Source of the DNA: an uncultured Porticoccus sp.
GTDB taxonomy: Bacteria > Pseudomonadota > Gammaproteobacteria > Pseudomonadales > Porticoccaceae
Direction of reading: 5' to 3'
Assembly (NCBI GenBank): GCA_947259505.1
Contig: CAMYLT010000001.1
Span: 124,001 to 188,000 of the forward strand
DNA: 64,000 nt
The notes under the pieces were generated by a model. It made no database searches, was not told where the DNA came from, and saw nothing but the letters and a program-made list of their open reading frames with translations. Below are positions 17,171-26,384 of the stretch, one piece after another. Each line of letters starts with the position of its first letter. The stretch's first letter is position 1. A program made the position numbers and the translations under genes.

Positions 17171-18529
17171 TTAACCGTAGCACAGGGTGGCTAGCCCTAA
17201 AAATGAGAGAAAACCCACCACGTCCGTCACGGTGGTGAGTGCGACGCTTCCCGCCAGGGCTGGGTCAATGCGGCAGGCTTTCAGTAGAATTGGCAAGCTG
17301 GCCCCGGCAATCGCTGCGGCGATCAGATTGATAGCCATGGCCGCAGCGATAATCACTGCAATCAGTGGGTCCTGGAACCAGGCGGCAGCCACTGAACCCA
17401 TGACTAATGCCCACAGCATGCCATTGAGGGCGCCGACAGCGAATTCTTTGCTGAGCAGCCAGCGCATGTTGTTGCGGCTAATCTGCCCAAGCGCCATGCC
17501 ACGGATCACTACCGTGAGGGTTTGACTGCCGGCAACACCGCCCATGCTGGCGACTATGGGCATCAGAATAGCCAATGCCACCACTTTGTCGATGGTGGCT
17601 TCAAAGATACTGATGACGGCTGATGCGAGGATAGCTGTCATCAGGTTCAACCCCAGCCAGACAGCACGGCGAGGGGCGGTGCGTTTCACCGAAGCAAAGG
17701 TTTCTTCCTCGTCACTCAGGCCCGCGAGACCAAGTAATGAGTGTGCGGCATCTTCCATGATCACATCTACCACATCGTCAATGGTAATCCGGCCGAGCAA
17801 TTTGTTGTCCAGTCCAATCACAGGCGCGGAAACCCAGTCATGTTTTTCGAATAGTAGCGCCACGTCTGAGTCAGGCATATCTGCAGGAATGGCATCCACC
17901 TGGGTGACCATGATTTCTCGCACAGTAATATTGGGACTGGCCGTCAACAACTTCGTCAGCGGCAAGGTGCCGAGAAAGCTGTCTTCTCTGTTGACCACGA
18001 AAATACTGTCTGTGACTTCGGGAATTTCTTCATGTCGGCGCAGGTAGCGGAGTACGACGTCAATGGTGATGTCCGGACGAACCGTGATGGTGTCCGTGTT
18101 CATCAAGCCACCTGCGGTATCCTCGTCGTAAGTGAGGACTCGCTCAACGCGCAGTCGGTCCTGACTGCTCATGGCCTGCAGGACTTCAGGGATTACTTGA
18201 TCCGGTAACTGTTGCAGGATGTCCGCGACATCATCCGGATCCAAACCCTCTGTGAGAGAGGCCACTTCATGGCTTTCCATCTCCCTGAGAATTTCACCGC
18301 GCAATTCTTCATTGAGTTCGCCGATTACTTCCCCTTCAAGTTCACTATCCACTAAGTCCCACAGGACTCTGCGCACCTTGGGGGGAGCTGATTCAATTTG
18401 GTCGGCGATATCTGCGGGGGTGAGATTGTTCAGCATGTGTCGCAACTGCCGAACATTGTTGGAATGCATCAGTTCATCAATACTGGCGAGCCGTGATAAT
18501 TGGCTGACTTTTTCGTTGGGCGCCTGCAT
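17171..18529 (-). CDS. mgtE: Magnesium transporter MgtE
   Basis: MgtE is a Mg2+-gated inner-membrane channel. The 452 residues follow the standard plan: an N-terminal superhelical MgtE_N domain (about 25-130), a CBS pair (about 130-255), a connecting helix, and five membrane helices (about 280-450) with the pore segment PIVASMGGVAGSQTLTVVIR (20 residues). Length matches the family. No M-box or other leader is visible in the 89-bp gap upstream, which holds only weak promoter-like sequence. Confidence 0.95.
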   Translation of the reverse strand: MQAPNEKVSQLSRLASIDELMHSNNVRQLRHMLNNLTPADIADQIESAPPKVRRVLWDLVDSELEGEVIGELNEELRGEILREMESHEVASLTEGLDPDDVADILQQLPDQVIPEVLQAMSSQDRLRVERVLTYDEDTAGGLMNTDTITVRPDITIDVVLRYLRRHEEIPEVTDSIFVVNREDSFLGTLPLTKLLTASPNITVREIMVTQVDAIPADMPDSDVALLFEKHDWVSAPVIGLDNKLLGRITIDDVVDVIMEDAAHSLLGLAGLSDEEETFASVKRTAPRRAVWLGLNLMTAILASAVISIFEATIDKVVALAILMPIVASMGGVAGSQTLTVVIRGMALGQISRNNMRWLLSKEFAVGALNGMLWALVMGSVAAAWFQDPLIAVIIAAAMAINLIAAAIAGASLPILLKACRIDPALAGSVALTTVTDVVGFLSFLGLATLCYG

Positions 18530-18618
18530 TTGATGAGTAATCCCTAGCTCTCGGTTGGATGGCCGATAGTGTATAGGGGGGCGTTATAAAATTACAGCGA
18601 AGTCGCACCCTCTTGGGG

Positions 18619-18900
18619 CTATTGCTCTTCGTCAAAACGGTTGGCAATCAACTGTTCAATATCGCGGTGGGCGCGTTCAGCATCGCTACCGTCAAAGTAA
18701 AAATGAAGGGTTGTACCTTGGGTGGCCGCCAGTAGCATCAGGGACATAACGCTTTTGGCATCAATGAGTTTTTGCGGGTCGCGTCCAGTTTTAATAGTGC
18801 AGCCATATTTTCCCGCCGTGGACGCGAGTTTTGCTGCAGCCCGGGCATGCAACCCGAGGCGGTTCACGATGATTAATTCGGTACTAATGGATTGCGACAT
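18619..18900 (-). CDS. ptsO: Phosphocarrier NPr of the nitrogen PTS
   Basis: An HPr-like protein of 93 residues that passes phosphate to PtsN. The active histidine is H18 in NRLGLHARAAAKL, and the conserved SVMSLMLLAA segment is present. Position next to rapZ and ptsN identifies it as NPr rather than sugar HPr. RBS AAGGACT is 3-4 nt upstream. It is the last gene of the rpoN-hpf-ptsN-rapZ-ptsO run. Confidence 0.94.
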   Translation of the reverse strand: MSQSISTELIIVNRLGLHARAAAKLASTAGKYGCTIKTGRDPQKLIDAKSVMSLMLLAATQGTTLHFYFDGSDAERAHRDIEQLIANRFDEEQ

Positions 18901-18924
18901 ATGAGTCCTTCATCTCGGGGGCTG

Positions 18925-19785
18925 TCAGGATAGCTCACGGTGCCTAACCTGCACATTGGGGTGCTGAGTAGTGAAATAGTTCCCCAGTTCATTGCAGATA
19001 TAAACAGAGCGATGCTGCCCTCCGGTGCAACCGATAGCAATGGTCAGATAGCTGCGGTTATTGGCGCGAAAAGAGGGTATCCAATGATTGAGGAACTGTT
19101 TTAGATCCCCGACCATTTGTATGGCTTCAGGTTGTTTTTCTAGAAATTCGATCACCGGCGGATGATTGCCGGTGAATGGCCGTAACTCTTGTTTCCAGTG
19201 AGGGTTGGGCAGGCAGCGTACATCAAACACGAAATCAGCATTGGCCGGAATACCCCTTTTGTACGCAAAGGATTCGAACAAGATGGACATGTCATCTTTG
19301 CTGTCAGGGACAATTTGTTTCTTGATGACATCCCGCAACTGGTGGAGCGTCATGGTGCTGGTATCGATGCGACGATTGGCGATGGAGGCAATTGGGTCAA
19401 GCAGCTTGGTTTCCAGGGCGATGGCTTCATTGATGTTGATGCGATCGGAACTCAACGGATGTTTGCGCCGGGTCTCACTAAACCGCTGGATCAGCACGCT
19501 GTCGCCGGCATCGAGGAAAACGACTTCGTAGTCGACACCGGATTGCTTGAGCTGATCCAGGACCTGGGGCAGTTGTCCCAGATCACTGGACAGATTGCGT
19601 ACGTCGATGCCTACGGCAATTTTTTCCAGCCAGCGCCGGTTTGTTGGATCGCTGGCCAGCTCAAATAGGCCTGGAAGAAGACTGGCGGGGAGGTTGTCGA
19701 TACAGGTGAAACCGACATCTTCGAGGACGTTCAGTGCGGTACTTTTACCAGAACCGGAGCGCCCACTTACCACCACTAGTCTCAT
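18925..19785 (-). CDS. rapZ: RNase adapter protein RapZ
   Basis: RapZ binds small RNAs and directs RNase E, controlling amino-sugar synthesis in E. coli. The 286 residues have a P-loop GRSGSGKS (8-15), a second nucleotide motif DAGDSVLIQRFSETRRKHPL (20 residues), and the RNA-binding C-terminal domain with GCTGGQHRSVY. Length is normal. It lies 9 bp after ptsN. Confidence 0.96.
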   Translation of the reverse strand: MRLVVVSGRSGSGKSTALNVLEDVGFTCIDNLPASLLPGLFELASDPTNRRWLEKIAVGIDVRNLSSDLGQLPQVLDQLKQSGVDYEVVFLDAGDSVLIQRFSETRRKHPLSSDRININEAIALETKLLDPIASIANRRIDTSTMTLHQLRDVIKKQIVPDSKDDMSILFESFAYKRGIPANADFVFDVRCLPNPHWKQELRPFTGNHPPVIEFLEKQPEAIQMVGDLKQFLNHWIPSFRANNRSYLTIAIGCTGGQHRSVYICNELGNYFTTQHPNVQVRHRELS

Positions 19786-19794
19786 GTGACGTCC

Positions 19795-20253
19795 TCAGGC
19801 TGCCCGGTCAGCAGTGGCTGCGCGATACAGGGACTCATTTGAGTCGGCCTGGCGCAGCTCTTCGCGGACAGATTCATCCTGGAGCAGTTCAGCGATTAAT
19901 GACAAAACCTGTAGATGCTGATCATTTTGCTCTTCGGGGACGATGAGGGCAAAAATCAGATCGACTGGTTCGCCATCAATCGCATCAAAATCCACGGGCT
20001 CCTGTAGTTTGATCAGGGCGCCGGTGATATTGATGCAACTGGCAAGACGACAGTGCGGTATGGCAACACCTTCCCCAATGCCTGTACTGCCCAGTCGTTC
20101 ACGTGACAGGAGGCCCTGGTAAAGTTCGTCGGCAGTGACGCCATCCATTCTTTCGGACAGAAAATCGGATAGATTTTCAAGAACCCTTTTTTTGCTACCT
20201 CCCGGAGCATTGGCAACAATGTTTTCCGGGAGCAGTACATCAGTTAGTTTCAT
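19795..20253 (-). CDS. ptsN: PTS IIA-like nitrogen regulatory protein PtsN
   Basis: PtsN (EIIA-Ntr) is a 152-residue regulator phosphorylated on H67 in the motif GEGVAIPHCR. The protein reports nitrogen and carbon status and in other bacteria controls potassium transport and sigma-54 functions. The PTS_EIIA_2 fold spans nearly the whole length. It lies between hpf (6 bp) and rapZ (9 bp), the classical arrangement downstream of rpoN. Confidence 0.96.
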   Translation of the reverse strand: MKLTDVLLPENIVANAPGGSKKRVLENLSDFLSERMDGVTADELYQGLLSRERLGSTGIGEGVAIPHCRLASCINITGALIKLQEPVDFDAIDGEPVDLIFALIVPEEQNDQHLQVLSLIAELLQDESVREELRQADSNESLYRAATADRAA

Positions 20254-20259
20254 CAGAAA

Positions 20260-20547
20260 TTATCTACCGCGGGTTTTTTCCTTATGTTTGATCAGCTGGC
20301 GATCGAGCTTGTCTACAAGTATATCGATAGCCGCGTAAAGGTCTTCGTTCTCGGAGTTCGCAAAAAATTCACCGCCGCTTACATGCACAGTTGCTTCAGC
20401 TTTCTGGATCAGTTTGTCCACAGAGAGAATGACGTTAGTGCTGGTAATGCGGTCGTTGTGGCGCTCCAGCTTGGAGAGTTTGGTCGTGACATAGTCTTTA
20501 ATTGCATCGGTGATGTCGAGATGATGTCCGCTGATGTTCATTTGCAT
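20260..20547 (-). CDS. hpf: Short ribosome hibernation promoting factor HPF
   Basis: A 95-residue protein of the sigma-54 modulation / YfiA family, which binds the 30S decoding region and supports 100S dimers. Seen are MNISGHHLDITDAIKDYVTT and the acidic segment SENEDLYAAIDILVDKLDRQ, each 20 residues. It has no C-terminal long-form domain. The AAGGAG RBS is strong and well placed. Confidence 0.96.
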   Translation of the reverse strand: MQMNISGHHLDITDAIKDYVTTKLSKLERHNDRITSTNVILSVDKLIQKAEATVHVSGGEFFANSENEDLYAAIDILVDKLDRQLIKHKEKTRGR

Positions 20548-20577
20548 GCGGTACTCCTTATTGATATTGATGTGGAT

Positions 20578-22032
20578 TTAAACTTTGGGGTGGTAGCGCT
20601 TCCTTTCGCTGGAGGAGGGTATACCCATCCCCTCTCGGTATTTTGCCACAGTGCGCCGCGCCACCTGAATGCCCATCTCTTGCAGCAGAGCGGTTAGCTT
20701 ATTGTCACTGAGTGGCTTGCCGGGATTTTCTGCACTGATCATTTTTTTCAGCATAGCGCGAATTGCTGTGGATGAGCACTCCCCGCCACTTGCAGTAGAA
20801 ACGTGGCTGGAAAAGAAATATTTAAGTTCAAACACACCCTGGGGCGTGTCGATATATTTTTGGGTGGTCACTCTTGAGATAGTGGACTCGTGCAGTTCCA
20901 GGCGGTCGGCAATATCAGCTAGAACCATCGGCTTCATCGCAACGGGACCCTGTTCCAGAAACCCCTGTTGCATCTCCACAATACTGGTGGCGACGCGCAT
21001 CAGTGTGTCATTGCGGCTCTCAATGCTGCGGAGGAACCACTTGGCCTCCTGAAGGTGGCTTTTCAGGAAAGTATTTTGTTGGCTTGAGTCTGCTCTTCGA
21101 ATCAACTGTGCGTATTGCTGATTGATACTGAGCCGGGGCGTGATGTCTTCGTTGAGCGATACCTGCCAATGACTGTTTGTCTTGGTGACACGAACATCGG
21201 GTACCACGTATTCGATATCATCATTACGAATCGTATCGCCCGGGTGCGGTGACAGGGTCTGGATCAGTAGGACGGCGCTTTCGATGGTTTCCGGACTAAA
21301 GCCTGTCAGTCGCTCGATCTGACGATAATCCCGTTGGCCGACCAGTTCCAGATGGCTACTTACCAGTTTTTTTGCTTCTGGCAGGAAGGCCGTCTCTGGT
21401 GAGAATTGATTGAGCTGGATAAGCAGGCACTCAGCCAGACTGGTAGCGGCTACCCCTGGTGGGTCGAATTGCTGGATGCGGTGAAGTACGGCAACCACTT
21501 CATCCAGTTCGATCTCATCATCCAGAGCAGACCAAATATCTTCTATGGCGAGTGTCAGCATTCCCTGGCTGTCGATGGCATCAATGATATTTTCCCCAAT
21601 CAGATAGTCGGTAGGGGTCAACGGCGTCAGATTGAGTTGCCAAAGCAGGTGGTCTTGCAGGGATTCAGTGACGGTATGAACGTTTTCGAAATCGTGCGTA
21701 TCGCCGCTGGAGAGTTTCGGTGTGGAGGAGGGCTGATAAATGTCATCCCAATTGGCATCCACTGGTAAATCTGTAGGTATTTTGTTTTCCCAATCCTCAC
21801 CGTTGAGGTCGGTGGTTTCTACCTCGGAAGCTTCTTTCTGGGTATTGTTGTCACTGGTTTCAAGCTGGTTTTCAGACTCTTCGGTCAATTCAAGCAGCGG
21901 GTTGTCGTAGAGATTTTGTTGAATTTCCTGATGAAGGTCCAGTGATGATAGTTGCAACAACCTAATAGCCTGCTGCAGCTGAGGGGTCATCGTCAACTGC
22001 TGACCAATTTTCAGTTGCAGGCTAGCTTTCAT
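20578..22032 (-). CDS. rpoN: RNA polymerase sigma-54 factor RpoN
   Basis: Sigma-54 directs RNA polymerase to -24/-12 promoters and needs activators such as NtrC, encoded 19 kb away in this window. The 484 residues have the Gln/Leu-rich region I (LKIGQQLTMTPQLQQAIRLL), an acidic region II (about 50-115), the core-binding region, and the helix-turn-helix. The RpoN box ARRTVAKYRE is at 458-467. The glnA promoter seen here is a predicted target. Confidence 0.97.
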   Translation of the reverse strand: MKASLQLKIGQQLTMTPQLQQAIRLLQLSSLDLHQEIQQNLYDNPLLELTEESENQLETSDNNTQKEASEVETTDLNGEDWENKIPTDLPVDANWDDIYQPSSTPKLSSGDTHDFENVHTVTESLQDHLLWQLNLTPLTPTDYLIGENIIDAIDSQGMLTLAIEDIWSALDDEIELDEVVAVLHRIQQFDPPGVAATSLAECLLIQLNQFSPETAFLPEAKKLVSSHLELVGQRDYRQIERLTGFSPETIESAVLLIQTLSPHPGDTIRNDDIEYVVPDVRVTKTNSHWQVSLNEDITPRLSINQQYAQLIRRADSSQQNTFLKSHLQEAKWFLRSIESRNDTLMRVATSIVEMQQGFLEQGPVAMKPMVLADIADRLELHESTISRVTTQKYIDTPQGVFELKYFFSSHVSTASGGECSSTAIRAMLKKMISAENPGKPLSDNKLTALLQEMGIQVARRTVAKYREGMGIPSSSERKRYHPKV

Positions 22033-22151
22033 CTGGTTACAACGTGTTGTTTAAGAAAAATAGGTGCTTTCCGTGAAAGTGTAGACTGCTCAAAGGTGGC
22101 ATGACAAGCAAATTGTATGCCGCCCCGCCCCAAGTTTGTGCGAAGGGACAT

Positions 22152-22877
22152 TTACAGCGTGAAATCTTCGCCGAGGTAGATATCTCGCACTTGCTGGTTG
22201 GCGACAATTTCCCTGGGTTGACCTTGTGCGATGACCTGCCCCTCGCCAACGATGTAGGCGTGCTGGCAGATATCCAGGGTTTCTCGCACATTGTGATCGG
22301 TGATGAGTACCCCGATGCCCATGTCACGCAGGTAGCGAATAATCTGTTTTATGTCATTGACCGAAATAGGGTCGACACCAGCAAAGGGTTCGTCAAGCAG
22401 AATAAATGCGGGCTCCATGGCCAGGGCACGGGCAATCTCAACGCGTCTGCGCTCGCCGCCTGAAAGACTCATACCCAATGTGTCTCTAATATGCGTGATA
22501 TGAAAATCCTGGAGCAGCCGCTCCAGTTTGGCCGTGCGTTGATCTTTGGTCAGATCCTTTCTGGTCTCAAGGATAGCGAGAATATTATTTTGTACTGACA
22601 TCTTGCGAAATACAGAGGCTTCCTGGGGCAGGTAGCCAATGCCCATGCGAGCCCGTCCATGCATCGGCAAATGGGTAATATCCTCGTTGTCGATGTGTAC
22701 GCTGCCGCCATCCTGTTCAATCAGGCCCACTATCATATAAAAGCAGGTGGTTTTACCTGCTCCGTTGGGGCCTAGTAGTCCAACAATAGCGCCACTTTCG
22801 AGCGTCAGTGATACGTCACGAATTACGGGTCTTTTCTTGTAGCTCTTTGATAGGTTGGTAGCCTTGAGGACAGGCAT
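22152..22877 (-). CDS. lptB: LPS export ABC ATPase LptB
   Basis: LptB powers extraction of lipopolysaccharide from the inner membrane with LptFG. The 241 residues show Walker [11 protein letters not shown]-loop YLPQEASVF, signature LSGGERRR, Walker [14 protein letters not shown] and the H-loop [10 protein letters not shown]. It overlaps lptA by one base. The 119-bp gap to rpoN downstream shows no clear terminator, so read-through into rpoN is likely. Confidence 0.97.
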   Translation of the reverse strand: MPVLKATNLSKSYKKRPVIRDVSLTLESGAIVGLLGPNGAGKTTCFYMIVGLIEQDGGSVHIDNEDITHLPMHGRARMGIGYLPQEASVFRKMSVQNNILAILETRKDLTKDQRTAKLERLLQDFHITHIRDTLGMSLSGGERRRVEIARALAMEPAFILLDEPFAGVDPISVNDIKQIIRYLRDMGIGVLITDHNVRETLDICQHAYIVGEGQVIAQGQPREIVANQQVRDIYLGEDFTL

Positions 22878-23380
22878 TAATTTCCTTCCTTCTGATTGCT
22901 TGGCGGAATCACCATCTGGATGCGTTTTTTCGGATCAGCACCAGAACTGGCTTTAACGATCTCGGCTTTCAGGTCGTAGTTGATTTTGCCGCCGGTAATG
23001 GTGGTGCCGTTTTGCTCCAGGCTGGCATTTTCTAACAGGTCAATTCGGTCAGCGGCCAAGTGATATTCGATCGTGTTGCCGCTGGCGAGTATCAGGCCCT
23101 GCTGGGGTTTGGGTTGTTGCTGGTAATGGGCCGGTTTGCCTATGCAGACAATGCGGGACACTTGGTTGTTGTCAGTGTAGACGGTGACTTTATCCGCTCT
23201 GATCTTGATGGTGCCCTGGATGATGACAACAGACCCCTCATACACGGTCGTGCCTTTTTTGTCGTTGCGCTCGGCCCGGTCAGATTCAATGTTGATCGGC
23301 TGTTTTGCATCACTTGGCAAGGCAAAGCTTAGCGGGGCTGGAAGGGTCAGCAAAAGTATTAGCAATAACCTAAGGCGCAC
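22877..23380 (-). CDS. lptA: LPS transport periplasmic protein LptA
   Basis: LptA forms the periplasmic bridge that carries LPS to LptDE. The 167 residues begin with a signal peptide ([16 protein letters not shown]) and continue as an OstA-type beta-jellyroll ([19 protein letters not shown]). The final tail is charged. It overlaps lptC by 11 bp. Confidence 0.95.
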   Translation of the reverse strand: MRLRLLLILLLTLPAPLSFALPSDAKQPINIESDRAERNDKKGTTVYEGSVVIIQGTIKIRADKVTVYTDNNQVSRIVCIGKPAHYQQQPKPQQGLILASGNTIEYHLAADRIDLLENASLEQNGTTITGGKINYDLKAEIVKASSGADPKKRIQMVIPPSNQKEGN

Positions 23381-23939
23381 GGTGAATCCCCTTTACATTG
23401 GCTAGCAGCTTGAATATCTCGGCATTCAAGTCTGCCCACATGCCTGTGCCAGTGGTTTTACCCTGCTCAGTGATAATCGTTACAGGGCTAGTGGTTTCGG
23501 CAATATGAGTGTCTGGATACAGAATTAATTTGTTGGTGTGCAATTCTTTCTTGTTAGATGCTGTAGCCTGCTGCCAGGCATAAACTGAACCGGTAAAAAT
23601 AGCCTTTTCCCCGCCCTTCAAAATATTGCCCTTGTTGGCGCTCATGTGCCAAGGTTGTTCTGCAGGCTGTTTGCCGTAGGACACCATATTAGGGTTTTCC
23701 ATTTCTAGTCGATTGCCGCTGTTAAAGTGGCGGGCTTCACTGGCGAGCACGCTGCTCGATTTTTTGCCTTCCTTGTTATAGTTCAGCATGCTGATATTAA
23801 GCATGTAGCTGTCCGCTTTGGGGAGCTCCTCTTCGCTGATGGCTGGCTTGGTTAAAAAGACTTCTGGGGGAGACAGCCAAAACAACAGGAAAATACCTGC
23901 CGAGCCCACCAGCATGACCATTATGAGTATATTGCGCAT
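23370..23939 (-). CDS. lptC: LPS export bitopic protein LptC
   Basis: A 189-residue protein with a single N-terminal membrane anchor (ILIMVMLVGSAGIFLLFWL) and a periplasmic LptC/OstA-like beta domain containing LNYNKEGKKSS and FTGSVYAWQQ. LptC couples LptB2FG to LptA. It lies 3 bp downstream of kdsC. Confidence 0.93.
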   Translation of the reverse strand: MRNILIMVMLVGSAGIFLLFWLSPPEVFLTKPAISEEELPKADSYMLNISMLNYNKEGKKSSSVLASEARHFNSGNRLEMENPNMVSYGKQPAEQPWHMSANKGNILKGGEKAIFTGSVYAWQQATASNKKELHTNKLILYPDTHIAETTSPVTIITEQGKTTGTGMWADLNAEIFKLLANVKGIHRAP

Positions 23940-23942
23940 AAC

Positions 23943-24476
23943 TTACAGGTAGTCAGCCAAGGTGGATTCCAATTTATTTTGTGCCTGCAGAATCAGTTCG
24001 GCCAGCTCGCGAACAGCACCGTGGCCCCCTGATGCGGTGGTTTGCCATAGTGCATGTGCGGCAAGCATGGGGCGAGCATTGGCTACGGCCACTCCCAACC
24101 CAACACGCCTGATGACGGCTAGGTCTGGTAAATCATCCCCTAGAAAAGCAATTTGTTCCAGTTGGTAATCGCTGGTGGCCAAGAAATCATTCAGAGCATT
24201 CAGTTTATCTTCGCGGCCCTGTACCACCAGCTCAATACCCAGCTCCTTGGCGCGCCTTGCTACCAGAGCAGAGCTGCGACCCGTAATAATGCCCACTTTG
24301 ACGCCATTTTTCTGGAGCAGCTTAATGCCTAGCCCATCTTGTATGTTGAATGCCTTCAGTTCCTCGCCGTTGTTGCCGTAGTATAAACGGCCGTCGGTCA
24401 GCACACCGTCTACGTCGAGCAGCAACAGACGTACTTGCTTGGCCTGATTAATCACTTTTTGGTTCTGAATAGGCAT
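23943..24476 (-). CDS. kdsC: 3-deoxy-D-manno-octulosonate 8-phosphate phosphatase KdsC
   Basis: KdsC dephosphorylates Kdo-8-P in Kdo synthesis. The 177-residue HAD-type enzyme has the nucleophile and acid Asp (D21, D23) in LDVDGVLTDGR, motif II TGRSSAL, and motif III FLGDDLPDL. It is a capless, tetrameric HAD of normal length. It lies 2 bp after kdsD. Confidence 0.96.
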   Translation of the reverse strand: MPIQNQKVINQAKQVRLLLLDVDGVLTDGRLYYGNNGEELKAFNIQDGLGIKLLQKNGVKVGIITGRSSALVARRAKELGIELVVQGREDKLNALNDFLATSDYQLEQIAFLGDDLPDLAVIRRVGLGVAVANARPMLAAHALWQTTASGGHGAVRELAELILQAQNKLESTLADYL

Positions 24477-24478
24477 TA

Positions 24479-25450
24479 CTACACAACTCCGGCGCGCAAT
24501 ATGTCATGCATGTGGACTACCCCGATGGGGTGCATGGCGGAATCTTCCACAACCAGTGCGGTTATTTTGTTGTCTTCCATGATTTTCAGAGCCTCGGCGG
24601 CAAGCAATTCACGGTGGACCGATTTGCAGCCGCGTCTTGTCAGCGACCCTATCGGAGTGTGGTTGATATCAATATTTTGATCCACTGCACGGCGCAAGTC
24701 GCCATCGGTGAAAACGCCGAGCAGTTCTCCTTCGTCATTTATGACGGTGGTCATGCCGAACCCTTTGGTGGTCATTTCCAAGAGCGCGTGTTTGAGCGGG
24801 GTATTTTCCTTTACCTGGGGAAGCGCTTCGCCGCTGTGCATGATTGTTTCCACCTTGAGAAGGAGTTTGCGACCCAACGCCCCACCGGGGTGTGAGAAGG
24901 CGAAATCCTCCGCAGTAAAACCGCGCGCTTCAAGCAGAGCGATAGCCAGTGCATCTCCCATCACCAGTGTCGCGGTAGTGCTTGTGGTGGGGGCTAGCCC
25001 AAGAGGGCAGGCTTCACTGAGAACGCTCACATCCAAGTGGGCTTCAGAAGCCTGTGCAAGCACTGAGTCAGGATTGCCGGTCATGCTGATCAGAGGGATC
25101 CCCATGCGCTTAATGAGGGGTAGCAGCGTGATGACTTCTGCAGTGCTGCCTGAATTTGAGAGGGCAAGCACGATGTCTTTGTCTGTGATCATGCCAAGGT
25201 CGCCATGACTTGCCTCCCCTGGATGGACAAAAAAAGAAGGGGTGCCTGTACTGGCAAGGCTTGCAGCGATTTTGCGGCCTATATGGCCAGACTTTCCCAT
25301 GCCGGTAACAATGACGCGGCCTTTGCATTGCATTGCCAGTTGGCACGCGCAATCAAAGCTTTCCCCAATTCGCCCTTCTAGCAGGCTGACGGCCTCGGCC
25401 TCCAGACGGATGGTGCGGCGTGCCGCTTCTGCAAAATTATGGTGGGTCAT
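24479..25450 (-). CDS. kdsD: Arabinose-5-phosphate isomerase KdsD
   Basis: KdsD converts ribulose-5-P to arabinose-5-P, the first step to Kdo. The 323 residues have a SIS domain (GMGKSGHIGRKIAASLASTG, SNSGSTAEVI) and a C-terminal CBS pair (about 205-323) with GVFTDGDLRRA. I chose ATG 25450 because upstream codons to 25525 add residues with no family match and run over the promoter. It heads the kdsD-kdsC-lptCAB-rpoN run. Confidence 0.95.
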   Translation of the reverse strand: MTHHNFAEAARRTIRLEAEAVSLLEGRIGESFDCACQLAMQCKGRVIVTGMGKSGHIGRKIAASLASTGTPSFFVHPGEASHGDLGMITDKDIVLALSNSGSTAEVITLLPLIKRMGIPLISMTGNPDSVLAQASEAHLDVSVLSEACPLGLAPTTSTTATLVMGDALAIALLEARGFTAEDFAFSHPGGALGRKLLLKVETIMHSGEALPQVKENTPLKHALLEMTTKGFGMTTVINDEGELLGVFTDGDLRRAVDQNIDINHTPIGSLTRRGCKSVHRELLAAEALKIMEDNKITALVVEDSAMHPIGVVHMHDILRAGVV

Positions 25451-25474
25451 TTTATACCTGAAAAAATTTTCGCA

Positions 25475-25503
25475 AGTATAGCGGCAACAGGCATTTGTCG
25501 TAA
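25475..25503 (-). promoter_or_regulatory. Candidate sigma-70 promoter of the kdsD-lpt operon
   Basis: On the minus strand TTACGA, a 17-bp spacer and TATACT lie 25-53 bp before the kdsD start. The -10 matches 5 of 6 bases; the -35 is weak. Confidence 0.5.
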
Positions 25504-25588
25504 GGTCTGGTGGTCTTAAATACATCGGCTCTGCTGAAAATCACTGCAAGAGAATCTTGCTGCAGCGGGCTAAAGCTGCGGGGAGGAT

Positions 25589-25669
25589 ATGTTTCGTAAA
25601 CCAGGGCTCAATGGTATAGTGCATGCCTTTTTATCGGGCAAATTTCGGCACTCGTTGGCAAAGCTGTAG
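25589..25669 (+). CDS. Possible 26-residue peptide frame before mlaC
   Basis: ATG with a strong GGGGAGG just upstream opens a 26-codon frame (Lys/Arg/His-rich, ending SLAKL). It lies between kdsD and mlaC, where mlaFED are normally found. I recognise no family. An extended -10-like TGGTATAGT lies inside it (25612-25620), so the region may instead be the mlaC promoter. Low confidence that it is translated. Confidence 0.2.
   Translation: MFRKPGLNGIVHAFLSGKFRHSLAKL
25612..25620 (+). promoter_or_regulatory. Candidate extended -10 promoter of mlaC
   Basis: TGG directly before TATAGT gives an extended -10 element; the -35 position (TTTCGT, 17 bp away) is poor. It is about 117 bp before the mlaC start. 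The rest of 25451-25736 shows no gene remnant that I can recognise. Confidence 0.4.
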
Positions 25670-25736
25670 TCCAAGCACCACCAAAGGGTCTGTTGAGGTT
25701 CTTCGTTTTACTTACAACAAAGAGAGGGTTTCTGCG

Positions 25737-26384
25737 ATGTACAGCAGATTGAAGCAAAGCGTTTTAACACTCCTTTTTTTAGTGCTGGCTGGAGCCGCCG
25801 TCGCTGAAAATGGAGACGAGGCTACAGAGCAAGCGATTCAGTCTCCTCATGCGATGGTAGAAACGATTACCGGCGAGCTGTTGAAGTCGATTGCTGCGCA
25901 CCGAGATTCCTTTGAGCAAGACCCTGAGCCATTCTTTTCCGAACTGGACTGTTTGCTTGGCAAGGCGGTAGATTTTCGTTGGCTTGCGTATAACGTGATG
26001 GGCCCCTACCGGGCACAGGCCACGGATGAGCAACTCAAGCGCTTTGCATCAGCATTCCGTCGCGACCTGGTTGAAACATACGGACGGGGTCTGGTTTCCT
26101 ATGGTGATGAGACCATCGTTGTGCTGCCGCCTGCGGGTGATCTGACTGGTCAGCGCAAGGTCACAGTGCAACAGGAGATTCACGGTGTGGATGGTGTCTT
26201 TCCCCTCTACTATTCCATGGCGGTAAACCAGAAGGGTGAATGGAAAATTACCAACGTGGTGATCAATGGCATCAACCTGGGTAAAACGTTCCGCAACCAG
26301 TTTGCCCAGCGTGCCCAAAAGTATGGTGGCAATATCGATCAGGTGATTGATAGCTGGACAAGCAAAGTGGAAACTGAGGCCTAA
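25737..26384 (+). CDS. mlaC: Phospholipid-binding periplasmic protein MlaC, without its mlaFED/mlaB partners
   Basis: MlaC shuttles phospholipids between the outer-membrane MlaA complex and the inner-membrane MlaFEDB transporter. The 215 residues have a signal peptide (SVLTLLFLVLAGAAVA-EN) and a full MlaC/Ttg2D domain, with VMGPYRAQATDEQLKRFA, RRDLVETYGRG and NGINLGKTFRNQFA. I chose ATG 25737, since AGAGAGG lies 8 nt upstream and the signal peptide starts there. The usual mlaF, mlaE, mlaD upstream and mlaB downstream are absent here; ibaG overlaps the stop codon directly. Confidence 0.94.
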   Translation: MYSRLKQSVLTLLFLVLAGAAVAENGDEATEQAIQSPHAMVETITGELLKSIAAHRDSFEQDPEPFFSELDCLLGKAVDFRWLAYNVMGPYRAQATDEQLKRFASAFRRDLVETYGRGLVSYGDETIVVLPPAGDLTGQRKVTVQQEIHGVDGVFPLYYSMAVNQKGEWKITNVVINGINLGKTFRNQFAQRAQKYGGNIDQVIDSWTSKVETEA

